Shown here piece after piece: positions 8,542 through 16,383 of a stretch of 64,000 nt of DNA. The notes beneath the pieces were generated by a model. The model was not told where the DNA came from and did not search any database. It was given only the letters and a program-made list of their open reading frames with translations. Position 1 is the stretch's first letter, and every line of letters starts with the position of its first letter. The DNA is from Halobacillus halophilus (GTDB lineage: Bacteria; Bacillota; Bacilli; Bacillales; Halobacillaceae), in NCBI RefSeq assembly GCF_020171985.1, contig NZ_JAIVAL010000002.1, positions 310,001 to 374,000 on the forward strand, in the 5' to 3' direction. A program made the translations under genes and the position numbers.

Positions 8542-8562
8542 AAATAGTAACGATTACGATTT
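8542..8562. promoter_or_regulatory. Zur-type operator
   Basis: The palindrome AAATAGTAACGATTACGATTT matches the Bacillus Zur box (AAATCGTAAT-N-ATTACGATTT) at 18 of 20 defined positions. It sits 100 bp upstream of rpsN, which is a known Zur target in Bacillus. It lies about 140 bp upstream of the divergent P450 gene, so an effect on that gene is possible but less likely. Confidence 0.75.
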
Positions 8563-8698
8563 TAAATGTAATCTTACTCATAGTCAAGATATTGAACTCT
8601 ACTACTCCACTTTTTAACAAATTAGTCTCTTAACTGGTTTACTCTGTCTGTTAAAAAGGAATCCTTATAATTACACCTTATCGAAAAGGAGACTACAT

Positions 8699-9946
8699 AT
8701 GACGGTAAAAGTACCGAAAGACAGAACAATAGATAATACACTCGCGATATTCAAGGATGGATATGAATTTATTTCTAAACGCGTTCAAAACAATCATCTG
8801 GATGTTTACGAAACAAGGGTTCTAGGGGAAAAGGTCGCCCTTCTAAGTGGTGAAGAAGGAGCTAAGCTCTTCTACGATACTAATCGAATGAACCGTAAAA
8901 ATGCTCTTCCAGGGCGCGTTCTAAAAACTCTTTTTGGAGAAGACGCTATTCAGACAATGGATGGAAAAGCCCATACTCACCGTAAGCTTTTGTTTATGTC
9001 CTTAATGACCCCTGAAGCACTCGCTTCTTTAAAAGTTATCACAAAAAAACATTGGGATGAGTTCGCCAGCAAATGGGAAGGTAAGAAAAAAGTAGTACTG
9101 TACGATGAAACTCGAGAGCTTCTATGCCGTACAGCTTGTGAATGGGCGGGTGTGCCTTTAAAGGAAAAGGAAGTGGAAAAACGAACCCGCGATTTAAGTA
9201 ACATGATTGATGGTTTTAGCGCCGTCGGGCCTAAACATATAGAAAGTCGAAGAGCACGAAAACGTACGGAGAAATGGATTGAAGATTTAATTCTCAACGT
9301 TCGTGAAGGAAAACAGCAAGCCCAAAAAGGGACAGCTATCTACGAGATGGCTATGCACAAGGACTTGCACGGAAATCCTCTGGATGCTCGAATGGCTGCC
9401 ATAGAATTAATCAACGTGATCCGTCCTCTGGTTGCAATTTCCAAATTCATTGCTTTTGGGGCCCTGGCTTTCTATCAATTTCCTCAAACTATTGCAAAAG
9501 CAGCCAATGAGGATGACTATCTCTTAAGATTTACTCAGGAGGTCCGTCGTTATTATCCTTTCGTGCCTTTCCTCGGCGCAAGAGTAGATCATGATTTTAC
9601 ATGGCAGCAGTATGATTTTAAACAAGGGCAGCTCGTTATGATTGATATTTACGGGACAAACCACGATCCTCGATTATGGGAAAATCCTGATGAGTTTAAT
9701 CCAGATCGTTTTCTGAATTGGAATGGAGGCTTATATGATCTCATTCCTCAAGGAGGCGGTGACTATTATAAAGGCCACCGTTGCCCAGGAGAGCAACCGA
9801 CAATAGAAATTTTAAAAACCAGTTTTCGTTATATGACGAATCACCTGGATTATGAGGTACCAAAACAGGATTACAGCTACAGTTTAAGAAAAATGCCAGC
9901 CTTGCCGAAAAGTGGATTCGTCATTAAAAACGTCCACCGCCAATAA
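8699..9946 (+). CDS. Cytochrome P450, CYP152 fatty-acid peroxygenase
   Basis: A 415-residue P450 of the H2O2-dependent CYP152 branch (B. subtilis YbdT/CypC, P450-BSbeta), which hydroxylates long-chain fatty acids at alpha/beta positions without a reductase. The heme-binding Cys362 lies in GHRCPGEQ. The I-helix carries Arg242-Pro243 (VIRPLVAIS) in place of the acid-alcohol pair of monooxygenases; this Arg binds the fatty-acid carboxylate in the family. A TATAAT box lies at 8666-8671, and AAAGGAG precedes the ATG. No ferredoxin or reductase gene is nearby, as expected. The decarboxylase variant OleT belongs to the same family and cannot be excluded. Confidence 0.93.
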   Translation: MTVKVPKDRTIDNTLAIFKDGYEFISKRVQNNHLDVYETRVLGEKVALLSGEEGAKLFYDTNRMNRKNALPGRVLKTLFGEDAIQTMDGKAHTHRKLLFMSLMTPEALASLKVITKKHWDEFASKWEGKKKVVLYDETRELLCRTACEWAGVPLKEKEVEKRTRDLSNMIDGFSAVGPKHIESRRARKRTEKWIEDLILNVREGKQQAQKGTAIYEMAMHKDLHGNPLDARMAAIELINVIRPLVAISKFIAFGALAFYQFPQTIAKAANEDDYLLRFTQEVRRYYPFVPFLGARVDHDFTWQQYDFKQGQLVMIDIYGTNHDPRLWENPDEFNPDRFLNWNGGLYDLIPQGGGDYYKGHRCPGEQPTIEILKTSFRYMTNHLDYEVPKQDYSYSLRKMPALPKSGFVIKNVHRQ

Positions 9947-9948
9947 AA

Positions 9949-9987
9949 ATAAGCCCGGGTTCCTTGATAAGGAAGCCGGGCTTATTT
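9949..9987 (+). terminator. Intrinsic terminator after P450 gene
   Basis: The stem AATAAGCCCGG / CCGGGCTTATT with an inner pairing is followed by T residues. Confidence 0.8.
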
Positions 9988-10029
9988 CATGCATTCGCTC
10001 TATTAAATTTCCGCGTTTCATTCAAAGAT

Positions 10030-10203
10030 AAGCTCCCGTTACTTGAAGACTTGATTTCGAGATATTAGGTTATGTGGGACGTCCTTCGGGGGTCGATTTC
10101 GCTTTCCGGCCCTGCACGACGCAGGGCCGAAGCCAACCTCCTCTCTAAATGAGCAACGAACCTAAGTTATCTCGAAACGGAGTTTTACAGTAACTGGCCC
10201 TTT
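10030..10203. repeat. Short copy R2 of the dispersed mosaic repeat
   Basis: A copy of about 175 bp reduced to the terminal arms plus part of the core. The left arm (AGCTCCCGTTACTTGAAGAC then TTTCGAGATA) and right arm (TATCTCGAAACGGAGTTTTA then CAGTAACTGGCCC) are imperfect inverted repeats. The core keeps CGGCCCTGCACGACGCAGGG, shared with R3, R4 and R5. It lies between two convergent genes. Confidence 0.8.
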
Positions 10204-10240
10204 TGCTTAATAAGTCTTCTATGAAGATTACCAACAAACC

Positions 10241-11311
10241 CTATGCTTTAAGTCCTTTGTCTACTTTATAGAACTTATAGAGGTCTTTTATTACAACTTT
10301 AACTACTGAGTACAACGGAACAGCGATCAGCATTCCTATAAACCCATACAATGGGGCTGCTACAACCAGCAGCAGAATAATCGTTAAAGGATGGATGTGA
10401 AGCCGGCTGCCAAGTACGATAGGGGCCACAAGATTTCCTTCAAGCTGCTGTACGATGATTAACGTGAGAATAACATATATGGCCATCTGTGGATCCTGCA
10501 TAAGCGCAACAACTATTGCCGGAATCGCACCTATTATCGGACCAATAAATGGCACAATGGCTGTTACAGTAACAAAAATACCCAGTATTAGCGCATAGTC
10601 AAGTCCAATAATTAAATATCCAATGTAAGAGAGAATACCATCCACCAGAGCTACGGTCACCTGCCCTATAATGTAAGCTGCGAGTGTTCGATCCACGTCC
10701 CTTAGCAGACCTTTCCCTTCTTTTTGATGCCCTTTCGGAAGTCTGTTTCCAATAAACGGGATTAATTTATGACCATCCTTCAATAAAAAGAACAGAACGA
10801 AAGGCACAATGATCAAAACTGTTGCCGCACCCGTGACTGCAGACACAATCCCCGTAATATTATCCAGGATTCCTTGAATCATATCCCCAAAGAATTGATT
10901 GGCCTTATGGGTGAGAGATTGACCGGAAAGCATCCCCATATCATTCTCCTGAATCTTTTGTTCAGCCTCTTTGGCAGCACTTTTCATCTTGTCAGGCAAT
11001 TGAGAGATGTTGTTTACTTGTTTTTTTAATGTTCCCGCAAGTAAAACATAAGCCGCATAGAGAATCCCTGCTATTCCTGCAAAAACCGTAAGAATAGAAA
11101 CAGGCCGAGGGAGAAATTTACTTTTTGATAATAATTCTACCAGCGGACGTATCAGATAAAACAAAAATCCGGCAATTAGAAATGGGTAGAAAAGAGTTCC
11201 GATCACGGTTCGGATCGGTTTAAAGAATTCTAACAAATTCAAAAAGAATATACATATTAACACTAGTATAATAGCGGTTAAATATTTGAAAAAAGGATGT
11301 TTAATCCACAT
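10241..11311 (-). CDS. AI-2E family (PerM-type) transporter
   Basis: A 356-residue membrane protein of the AI-2E/PerM (formerly UPF0118) family. It has about seven to eight hydrophobic segments, an amphipathic soluble stretch after helix 3 (about residues 95-150), and the typical C-terminal helices with IVPFIGPIIGAIPAIVVALM and LVAPIVLGSRLHIHPLTII. Family members include the E. coli AI-2 exporter TqsA and Na+/H+ antiporters from halophilic bacilli. Sodium export is therefore an attractive alternative in this organism, but it is inferred. The ATG at 11311 has GGAG 8 nt upstream and is preferred to the GTG at 11317. Confidence 0.85.
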   Translation of the reverse strand: MWIKHPFFKYLTAIILVLICIFFLNLLEFFKPIRTVIGTLFYPFLIAGFLFYLIRPLVELLSKSKFLPRPVSILTVFAGIAGILYAAYVLLAGTLKKQVNNISQLPDKMKSAAKEAEQKIQENDMGMLSGQSLTHKANQFFGDMIQGILDNITGIVSAVTGAATVLIIVPFVLFFLLKDGHKLIPFIGNRLPKGHQKEGKGLLRDVDRTLAAYIIGQVTVALVDGILSYIGYLIIGLDYALILGIFVTVTAIVPFIGPIIGAIPAIVVALMQDPQMAIYVILTLIIVQQLEGNLVAPIVLGSRLHIHPLTIILLLVVAAPLYGFIGMLIAVPLYSVVKVVIKDLYKFYKVDKGLKA

Positions 11312-11390
11312 AGGCACTCTCCTAACATTTTACTAGTATATCTTCCTTTAACACATTCACTAATTCAGGCCGAGATAAACAGCTAAATTT

Positions 11391-11420
11391 AAAAGAACCC
11401 TATTTTTTTGAGGTTCTTTT
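11391..11420. other. Orphan hairpin between divergent genes
   Basis: A perfect 9-bp inverted repeat (AAAAGAACC / GGTTCTTTT) with a 12-nt AT-rich loop lies upstream of both the AI-2E-type gene and the fbpA-like/tnrA genes. It resembles a terminator but ends no known gene. The remainder of 11312-11694 is the AT-rich tnrA promoter region. Confidence 0.4.
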
Positions 11421-11501
11421 CAGAAATTATGTTTTTTTAATAAAAAATGGTTAGAACGATAATTGAAAAGTATGGTTAGTGATGGAGTGCCATTTATGGT
11501 A

Positions 11502-11518
11502 TGTCATTTTTTCTAACA
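11502..11518. promoter_or_regulatory. GlnR/TnrA box A
   Basis: TGTCATTTTTTCTAACA fits the GlnR/TnrA consensus TGTNA-N7-TNACA at every defined base. It covers the expected -35 position of a promoter whose -10 is TATAAT at 11524-11529. Confidence 0.7.
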
Positions 11519-11532
11519 CATCTTATAATTAA

Positions 11533-11549
11533 TGTTAGGTTTTCTGACA
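11533..11549. promoter_or_regulatory. GlnR/TnrA box B
   Basis: TGTTAGGTTTTCTGACA is a second perfect TGTNA-N7-TNACA site, 31 bp (about three helical turns) after box A. It lies where transcription would start from the TATAAT at 11524-11529. A third half site (TGACA at 11557-11561) follows with one mismatch. This placement suggests repression of the downstream genes. Confidence 0.7.
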
Positions 11550-11694
11550 CATTAAGTGACAAAAGGGCATTAATGTTTTATCCTAAGGATAATTCACGAA
11601 AAGAAAGCAGTATTAATCTTCAATTATTTACTGTTTCTTTTCAACCGTAAAGCTTTTAAAAAATATTCCAAATTTGAATGTTGAGGTGGGCCTT

Positions 11695-11856
11695 ATGAAA
11701 AATCATTTACGTGATGCAGTAGAAACCATGAAAGAGCATTATATCCAGAGGTTAATTCATTCAGGGGTGGTTCAGTCTACAGATGAGGCTTTACAGACGC
11801 TGACATTAACTCAGCTGGAAGCGCTAGTAAAACGCCTCGACCAGCCACGTCCCTGA
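11695..11856 (+). CDS. Fur-regulated basic protein A (FbpA)-like small protein
   Basis: A 53-residue protein resembling the FbpA family. It has MKNHLRDAVE at the start, a helix that includes YIQRLIHSGV, and the TLTLTQLEALVKRL end that is conserved in the family. In B. subtilis FbpA is a small protein of the iron-sparing response. Here it precedes tnrA by about 50 bp and shares its promoter region, which points to nitrogen rather than iron control; I see no Fur box. GAGGTGGG precedes the ATG at 11695, so the upstream in-frame codon at 11674 is not used. The role is uncertain. Confidence 0.6.
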   Translation: MKNHLRDAVETMKEHYIQRLIHSGVVQSTDEALQTLTLTQLEALVKRLDQPRP

Positions 11857-11904
11857 ATTCACAGCAGCAGGCCTTTGTTTAGAAACGGTCAAGGAGGAGA
11901 AAAG

Positions 11905-12207
11905 ATGTCTTCTTACAAAGATAAGAAAGTAATCTCTATAGGGACGGTGAATGAATTAACGGGCTTATCCCTCCGGCAGATACGATACTACGAGGAACGA
12001 GAGTTAATCTTCCCTGAAAGAACTAAAAGAGGTACTCGAAAGTATTCTTTTGCTGATGTGGAAGTTCTGCTTCAAATTGCAGACAAGCGCGAAGAAGGCG
12101 TTCAAACGTATGAGATTAGAAAGGATATGCAGCGTGCCGGTGACAAGGAAAAGGTAATTGAGCGTATGCTGCGGGGACAGATTAACGCTCATTTCAAAAT
12201 GAAATAG
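11905..12207 (+). CDS. tnrA: Nitrogen regulator TnrA (MerR family)
   Basis: A 100-residue MerR-type regulator. Its sequence follows B. subtilis TnrA closely: [29 protein letters not shown] (HTH and wing) and [12 protein letters not shown]. The C-terminal [10 protein letters not shown] end corresponds to the tail that binds feedback-inhibited glutamine synthetase in TnrA. GlnR has a different, longer C-terminus. TnrA activates and represses nitrogen-scavenging genes under nitrogen limitation through TGTNAN7TNACA boxes, two of which lie upstream at 11502 and 11533. AAGGAGGAGA at 11891-11900 fixes the ATG at 11905. Confidence 0.93.
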   Translation: MSSYKDKKVISIGTVNELTGLSLRQIRYYEERELIFPERTKRGTRKYSFADVEVLLQIADKREEGVQTYEIRKDMQRAGDKEKVIERMLRGQINAHFKMK

Positions 12208-12218
12208 CCGATTCAAAA

Positions 12219-12266
12219 GCGAGATAATGACTGGATGCTCCTCCAAGTGTTATCTCGTTATTTTTG
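12219..12266 (+). terminator. Intrinsic terminator after tnrA
   Basis: The stem GCGAGATAA / TTATCTCGT (one G-T pair) with a long loop is followed by TATTTTT. Confidence 0.65.
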
Positions 12267-12436
12267 AACTTTACTACTCTCCAACTCTCTGATTAATAGC
12301 CAAATAATTCTATTCCTCATACATAGCCTCAAGTATATAAATCAAATCTTTTTCTCTTATACCGAAAACTACCGGGATAGACGGCTTTAAGATTTATAGT
12401 ATTTATTCGGATAAGCGCCCAATATTATAAGAACGG

Positions 12437-12859
12437 TTATTCATTAGAATAAAGGCTTTGCAGGTGATTGATTGAAGCACGAATCAACTCTTTTAATACT
12501 TCCTCGTTAATGTCCTCCACTTTATTAATATACACACAGGCTTTCCCAGTCGTATGCTTGCCAAATTTCTTTAAAAGTTCTTCCCGCAGGGGCTCTTCAG
12601 GTGAAAAGTATAAACTGATTTTCGCCTTACGAGGGGAAAATCCTACAAGCGGAGCATCACCTTCATGACCAGAGGCGTATTTGTAATGATAAGATCCAAA
12701 CCCAATAATACTACTCCCCCACATCTTCGCTTCATACCCAGTGGTTTCCGCAAAAATATCCAGCAGCCGGTAAGCATCTTCACGTTTTTTTTGCTTCTCT
12801 ACAGTTCCAATAAACGCTAGCACACTTTCATCATTTTCCTTGGTTTTTAATTCATACAT
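12437..12859 (-). CDS. DUF1801 domain protein
   Basis: A 140-residue cytoplasmic protein of the DUF1801 (YdhG-like) family. Recognisable stretches are the N-terminal helix with AYRLLDIFAETTG, the central MWGSSIIGFGSYHYKYASG and VGFSPRKAKISLYF, and the C-terminal GKACVYINKVEDINEEVL. Family members are small, single-domain and functionally unassigned; some are annotated as iron-chaperone-like (frataxin fold). AGGGGAG precedes the ATG. No partner gene is linked to it. A 230-bp spacer separates it from tnrA with no further feature seen. Confidence 0.8.
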   Translation of the reverse strand: MYELKTKENDESVLAFIGTVEKQKKREDAYRLLDIFAETTGYEAKMWGSSIIGFGSYHYKYASGHEGDAPLVGFSPRKAKISLYFSPEEPLREELLKKFGKHTTGKACVYINKVEDINEEVLKELIRASINHLQSLYSNE

Positions 12860-13039
12860 CCTTTTTCTCCCCTTCTATTCGATTTCGTTCATTTTATCAT
12901 AGCCTGATGGAATTCCATCTTTCATGGACATCGCTTTCTATAAAACTTTTGTAGTTTATACCAGGATGGAATAAACTACTAATAGATCATACTAGTTTCG
13001 CTTGTATTTTAGAGCAGTCCATTTAAAAGGAGTGTAACT

Positions 13040-13843
13040 ATGGAAAGAATAGCTTATGGAACAAACGAAAACCAGTTTGGAGAATTGCGCCTCCCAGAGA
13101 GTGACGGACCACACCCAGTGGCTGTAGTCATCCACGGTGGTTTTTGGAAAGAGCATTTCGGTCTCGATATTGTGAAGGATGTCGCTGAAAGTTTAACTTC
13201 ACACGGTTTTGCCACATGGAACATTGAATATCGACGGGTAGGTCAGGAGGGAGGAGGTTGGCCTGGAACTCTTAAGGATGCCGCAGAAGCCTGCGACTAC
13301 CTTCTTCAGCTATCCGATTCTCATTCTCTTGATCTCAATAAAGTAATAACCATCGGTCACTCGGCAGGAGGGCACCTGGCTCTTTGGCTTGCAGGAAGAC
13401 CTCGTCTGCCAGAAGATAGCGAACTTGTTACAAGCACTTCGCCCCTGCCTATCGCTGCCGCTGTCAGTTTAGCAGGGGTAAATGACTTACGCAGCATGTT
13501 TGAGGTTCATCATAGAAGAGACTCTTCTCTTTCCCTGCAACCTGCCAATCCAACAGCGGACCTGCTTGGAGGCACTCCCGATGAATACCCGAAACGATTT
13601 AAGGAAGCCAATCCTTTAGAACTTCTGCCCCTTAATGTACCTCAAGTCATTGTACATGGTTCTATGGACATTAACGTTCCCGTAGGTATTAGTGATCACT
13701 ACTACCAGATGGCGGAAAATTCAGGAGATTTTATTAAGTATGTAGAACTTCCTGAAGATGAACATTTTACGCTTACGGATACTACCTCTCAAGCATGGGA
13801 GACTATTTTGGAAGAAATGAACCTGCTTAAAAAACATCTATAA
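13040..13843 (+). CDS. Alpha/beta hydrolase (BD-FAE/kynurenine formamidase-like)
   Basis: A 267-residue alpha/beta hydrolase. The oxyanion-hole motif HGGFW lies near residue 32, the nucleophile Ser108 in GHSAGGHLALW, and the acid/base pair near the C-terminus in VIVHGSMDINVPV (Asp) and EDEHFTLT (His). The layout fits the prolyl-oligopeptidase/BD-FAE esterase group, which also includes bacterial kynurenine formamidases. No tryptophan catabolic genes are nearby, so a general esterase is equally likely. AAAGGAG precedes the ATG. No signal peptide. Confidence 0.85.
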   Translation: MERIAYGTNENQFGELRLPESDGPHPVAVVIHGGFWKEHFGLDIVKDVAESLTSHGFATWNIEYRRVGQEGGGWPGTLKDAAEACDYLLQLSDSHSLDLNKVITIGHSAGGHLALWLAGRPRLPEDSELVTSTSPLPIAAAVSLAGVNDLRSMFEVHHRRDSSLSLQPANPTADLLGGTPDEYPKRFKEANPLELLPLNVPQVIVHGSMDINVPVGISDHYYQMAENSGDFIKYVELPEDEHFTLTDTTSQAWETILEEMNLLKKHL

Positions 13844-13850
13844 GCCTATG

Positions 13851-13887
13851 AAAAAGTCCGCCTCCTATTCCGAGGCGGACTTTTTTA
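13851..13887. terminator. Bidirectional terminator
   Basis: The strong stem AAAAAGTCCGCCTC / GAGGCGGACTTTTTT lies between the convergent hydrolase and sortase genes, with T runs both ways. Confidence 0.9.
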
Positions 13888-13899
13888 AAATACTTTCTT

Positions 13900-14517
13900 T
13901 CATTCCTTTTGGGCTGCAAGTTCAGCTTGTACAATAAACCGATCAGGGGCTGATCCAATAAAATCAAAAGGGTAACATGTGGTTAGTGTAAGCGTCGATG
14001 ACGTTTCAGGCACAATGACTGATCTGTCCTCCGCATCTGTGATCCAGGTCGATTGAATGACATATTCGTACTCCACCTCGTTTTCCGTTAGGTAGATCGA
14101 GTCTCCTTCAGACAATTGATCCAACCCCACAAATGTCGTTTCCCTGTGTCCAGCGAGTGCGGTATGGCCTCCTTCAGACGGGAGATTCGTGTAAGGAGTA
14201 TCATACATCCCTACTCCTTTAGTAAGCGTATCCTCATCTGATCCGTAGTACACTGGATAGCGTTTCCCAAGTTTAGGAATAGTAAGTTCTCCAATATTTT
14301 CACCTTTTTCATACCCCGCAAAGGTTTCAGCTGAAACGCTATCAGGAACTGGTGGCGGTTTTTGTACATCTGCAGACACTGGTGATGTTTTATGAACCTC
14401 ATTTTTCAATTCCGGTTCATAAGATACCACTCGGCTTTGATTCCACCACTCCACCGCATTCCAAGCTGTTACGATCATACCCAATCCTATTAGGAGGATG
14501 CTCAATTTTTTTATCAT
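13900..14517 (-). CDS. Class D sortase
   Basis: A 205-residue class D (YhcS-like) sortase. It has an N-terminal membrane anchor (residues about 5-22), a Pro-rich linker (QKPPPVPDS), then the sortase barrel. The catalytic triad is His124 (LAGHRETTF), Cys181 (LTTCYPFDF) and Arg193 (PDRFIVQ). Sortases cleave an LPxT-type signal on secreted proteins and link them to peptidoglycan. The gene starts 33 bp after the alkaline phosphatase gene on the same strand. That protein carries a C-terminal sorting signal, so it is the obvious substrate. AAAGGAG precedes the ATG. Confidence 0.93.
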   Translation of the reverse strand: MIKKLSILLIGLGMIVTAWNAVEWWNQSRVVSYEPELKNEVHKTSPVSADVQKPPPVPDSVSAETFAGYEKGENIGELTIPKLGKRYPVYYGSDEDTLTKGVGMYDTPYTNLPSEGGHTALAGHRETTFVGLDQLSEGDSIYLTENEVEYEYVIQSTWITDAEDRSVIVPETSSTLTLTTCYPFDFIGSAPDRFIVQAELAAQKE

Positions 14518-14550
14518 TGGAAAAAGCTCCTTTAACCTGCACCTGGTGGA

Positions 14551-16074
14551 CTAGTTTTTAGCTTTCTTTCTTCTGAACACTAGTAGCGCAGCACCGCCGG
14601 CAGCGATCAAAGCACCTGCAAGCATGCCAGCTGGATTAGAAGTACTTGTGTCCGCCAGGGGAGCTCCATCTTCCGTTTTAGAAAGACCTAGAAGTTTAAA
14701 GATGTTCTCAGCGTTGTCTGTATTATCAATAAAACCAGAGAACATGTCAGCTCCAGGCCCATACGCATATACAGGTACGTCTACACCCGTGTGTCCACTC
14801 GTAGTCCACCCAGTGCCGGAGCGCTCATTAAAGATCGCTTCAATGGCATTATCAACTTCTACCATTTTCTCTTCTTCAGCCGCATTTTTCATAGCATCTT
14901 TCACGGATTGAATCTCTTTATCTTTCAATTCAAACTCTACATTATCTTGAAGAACCGCTTCTACCTCTGCGCCTTCTTCAACAATCTGGCGAGCCATATA
15001 GTCCGGGGTATGTTTCGCTGCCTTGATGGCTTCCGGATCCCACTTGTAAGGTCCGCCTTCTCCAATGGAGAAGCCGCCCGTAGAGTGGTCAGCTGTAGTT
15101 ACTACGAGAGTTTCTTCATCCTGTTTAGCAAATTCAATCGCTTTTTGGAAAGCTTTATCGAAATCTTCCATTTCACTCATGGCGCTTACGATATCATTAT
15201 CGTGACCAGCCCAGTCTATTTGGCTTCCTTCTACCATTAGAAAGAATCCGTCTTCGTCCTTGCTAAGCGTTTCAAGAGCTGTTTCTGTCATTTGTTCAAG
15301 GGAAGGCTGCTCTTCCGGACGATCAATAGCTTTCTCTAAGCCGACAGGAGCGAATAAGCCAAGGATTTGATCGCTTGATGTATTCATAAGCTCGTTCGTA
15401 GATGTTACATAATCGTACCCATCTTTCTGGAACTCCTTCGTCAAATCACGGTCATCTCTTTCAAAAAAGTCTGTTCCTCCGCCCAACAGCACATCTACTT
15501 TATGTTCTCCCTGAATCATGTCATCATAATAATCATCGGCAATATCATTATAGTTATTTCGGTCTTCATCATGTGTTCCAAAGGCTGCTGGAGTCGCGTG
15601 ATTAATCTGAGAAGTCGCGACAAGACCGGTAGCCAACCCCTCTTCTTTAGCACCTTCTAAAACTGTTTTCGTTTTTTCTTTCTCCAAATCTACCGCAATA
15701 GCTCCATTATATGTTTTTTCACCGGAAGACATAGAAGTAGCTGTAGCTGCAGAGTCAGGGATATTTTCTTTCTCGTCATCTTCACCGCCATCGTGATAAG
15801 GGTCCGCTGAATAGACAGATTGCATACCTGCTAAATGAGGATCAAAGGCCGTATCTTCCATTTTTATGGTTTCTGGATTATCCTTTAGATAGCGATAAGC
15901 CGTGGTATAAGAAGGACCCATGCCATCTCCAACCATAAAGATTACATTTTTTACATCTTTCTCCTCATGCTCAGAGGCACTTATGTAATTTGCGTCGACC
16001 CCTGCACTTGACCCAAAGAATAGAACTGACAGAGCCGTCACCGACAATACTTTTTTCGCTAAACCGTTCTTCAA
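14551..16074 (-). CDS. Alkaline phosphatase with C-terminal cell-wall sorting signal
   Basis: A 507-residue secreted PhoA-family phosphatase. A signal peptide covers about residues 1-28. The nucleophile Ser108 lies in DSAATATSMSSG. Metal ligands are seen in VGDGMGPS, TTADHSTGG and SGHTGVDVPV. The C-terminus has a sorting signal: LADTS, a hydrophobic helix (AGMLAGALIAAGGAALLVF), then RRKKAKN. Class D sortases of bacilli use LPDTS/LPNTA; here Ala replaces Pro. The protein should be anchored to the wall by the adjacent sortase and release phosphate outside the cell. The start codon is TTG, with GGAGGG 6 nt upstream. A candidate Pho box precedes it. Confidence 0.93.
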   Translation of the reverse strand: MKNGLAKKVLSVTALSVLFFGSSAGVDANYISASEHEEKDVKNVIFMVGDGMGPSYTTAYRYLKDNPETIKMEDTAFDPHLAGMQSVYSADPYHDGGEDDEKENIPDSAATATSMSSGEKTYNGAIAVDLEKEKTKTVLEGAKEEGLATGLVATSQINHATPAAFGTHDEDRNNYNDIADDYYDDMIQGEHKVDVLLGGGTDFFERDDRDLTKEFQKDGYDYVTSTNELMNTSSDQILGLFAPVGLEKAIDRPEEQPSLEQMTETALETLSKDEDGFFLMVEGSQIDWAGHDNDIVSAMSEMEDFDKAFQKAIEFAKQDEETLVVTTADHSTGGFSIGEGGPYKWDPEAIKAAKHTPDYMARQIVEEGAEVEAVLQDNVEFELKDKEIQSVKDAMKNAAEEEKMVEVDNAIEAIFNERSGTGWTTSGHTGVDVPVYAYGPGADMFSGFIDNTDNAENIFKLLGLSKTEDGAPLADTSTSNPAGMLAGALIAAGGAALLVFRRKKAKN

Positions 16075-16126
16075 ATTGATCCCTCCAGATTAGAATTTTC
16101 TTACATTTTTCATGATAGTGCCTAAA

Positions 16127-16165
16127 TATTAACAGAAAACTAATATTCTATGACATTGTTGTAAA
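16127..16165 (-). promoter_or_regulatory. Candidate PhoP (Pho) box and promoter
   Basis: On the minus strand four hexamers lie at an exact 11-bp period: TTTACA, GTCATA, TTAGTT, TTAATA. This is the layout of Bacillus PhoP sites (TTAACA-like direct repeats), although only the first and last are close to consensus. TATCAT follows 9 nt after the last repeat as a possible -10. It lies 53 bp upstream of the phosphatase start. The rest of 16075-16383 holds only the terminator of the next gene and AT-rich spacer. Confidence 0.45.
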
Positions 16166-16348
16166 AAAAAGTTATCGTTTTGTGAAGAAATTAGTAGTTT
16201 TTTACCAGAATCTAATAAAATATGTATTATTTCACTCCATTCATGACTCCCTTTTGACACACAAATGTTTTACAGCATGCAGAGGAGTCGACAATCGATA
16301 ATTCTTACAACTTAGATCTTACAATACAATTAATCAGTACCAGAGCAT

Positions 16349-16379
16349 AAAAAAATCCCCGTTATTAGACGGAGATCGC
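16349..16379 (-). terminator. Terminator of the NAD(P)-binding operon
   Basis: Read on the minus strand, GATCTCCGT pairs with ACGGGGAT around a 6-nt loop, followed by seven T. Confidence 0.65.
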
Positions 16380-16383
16380 TTAT

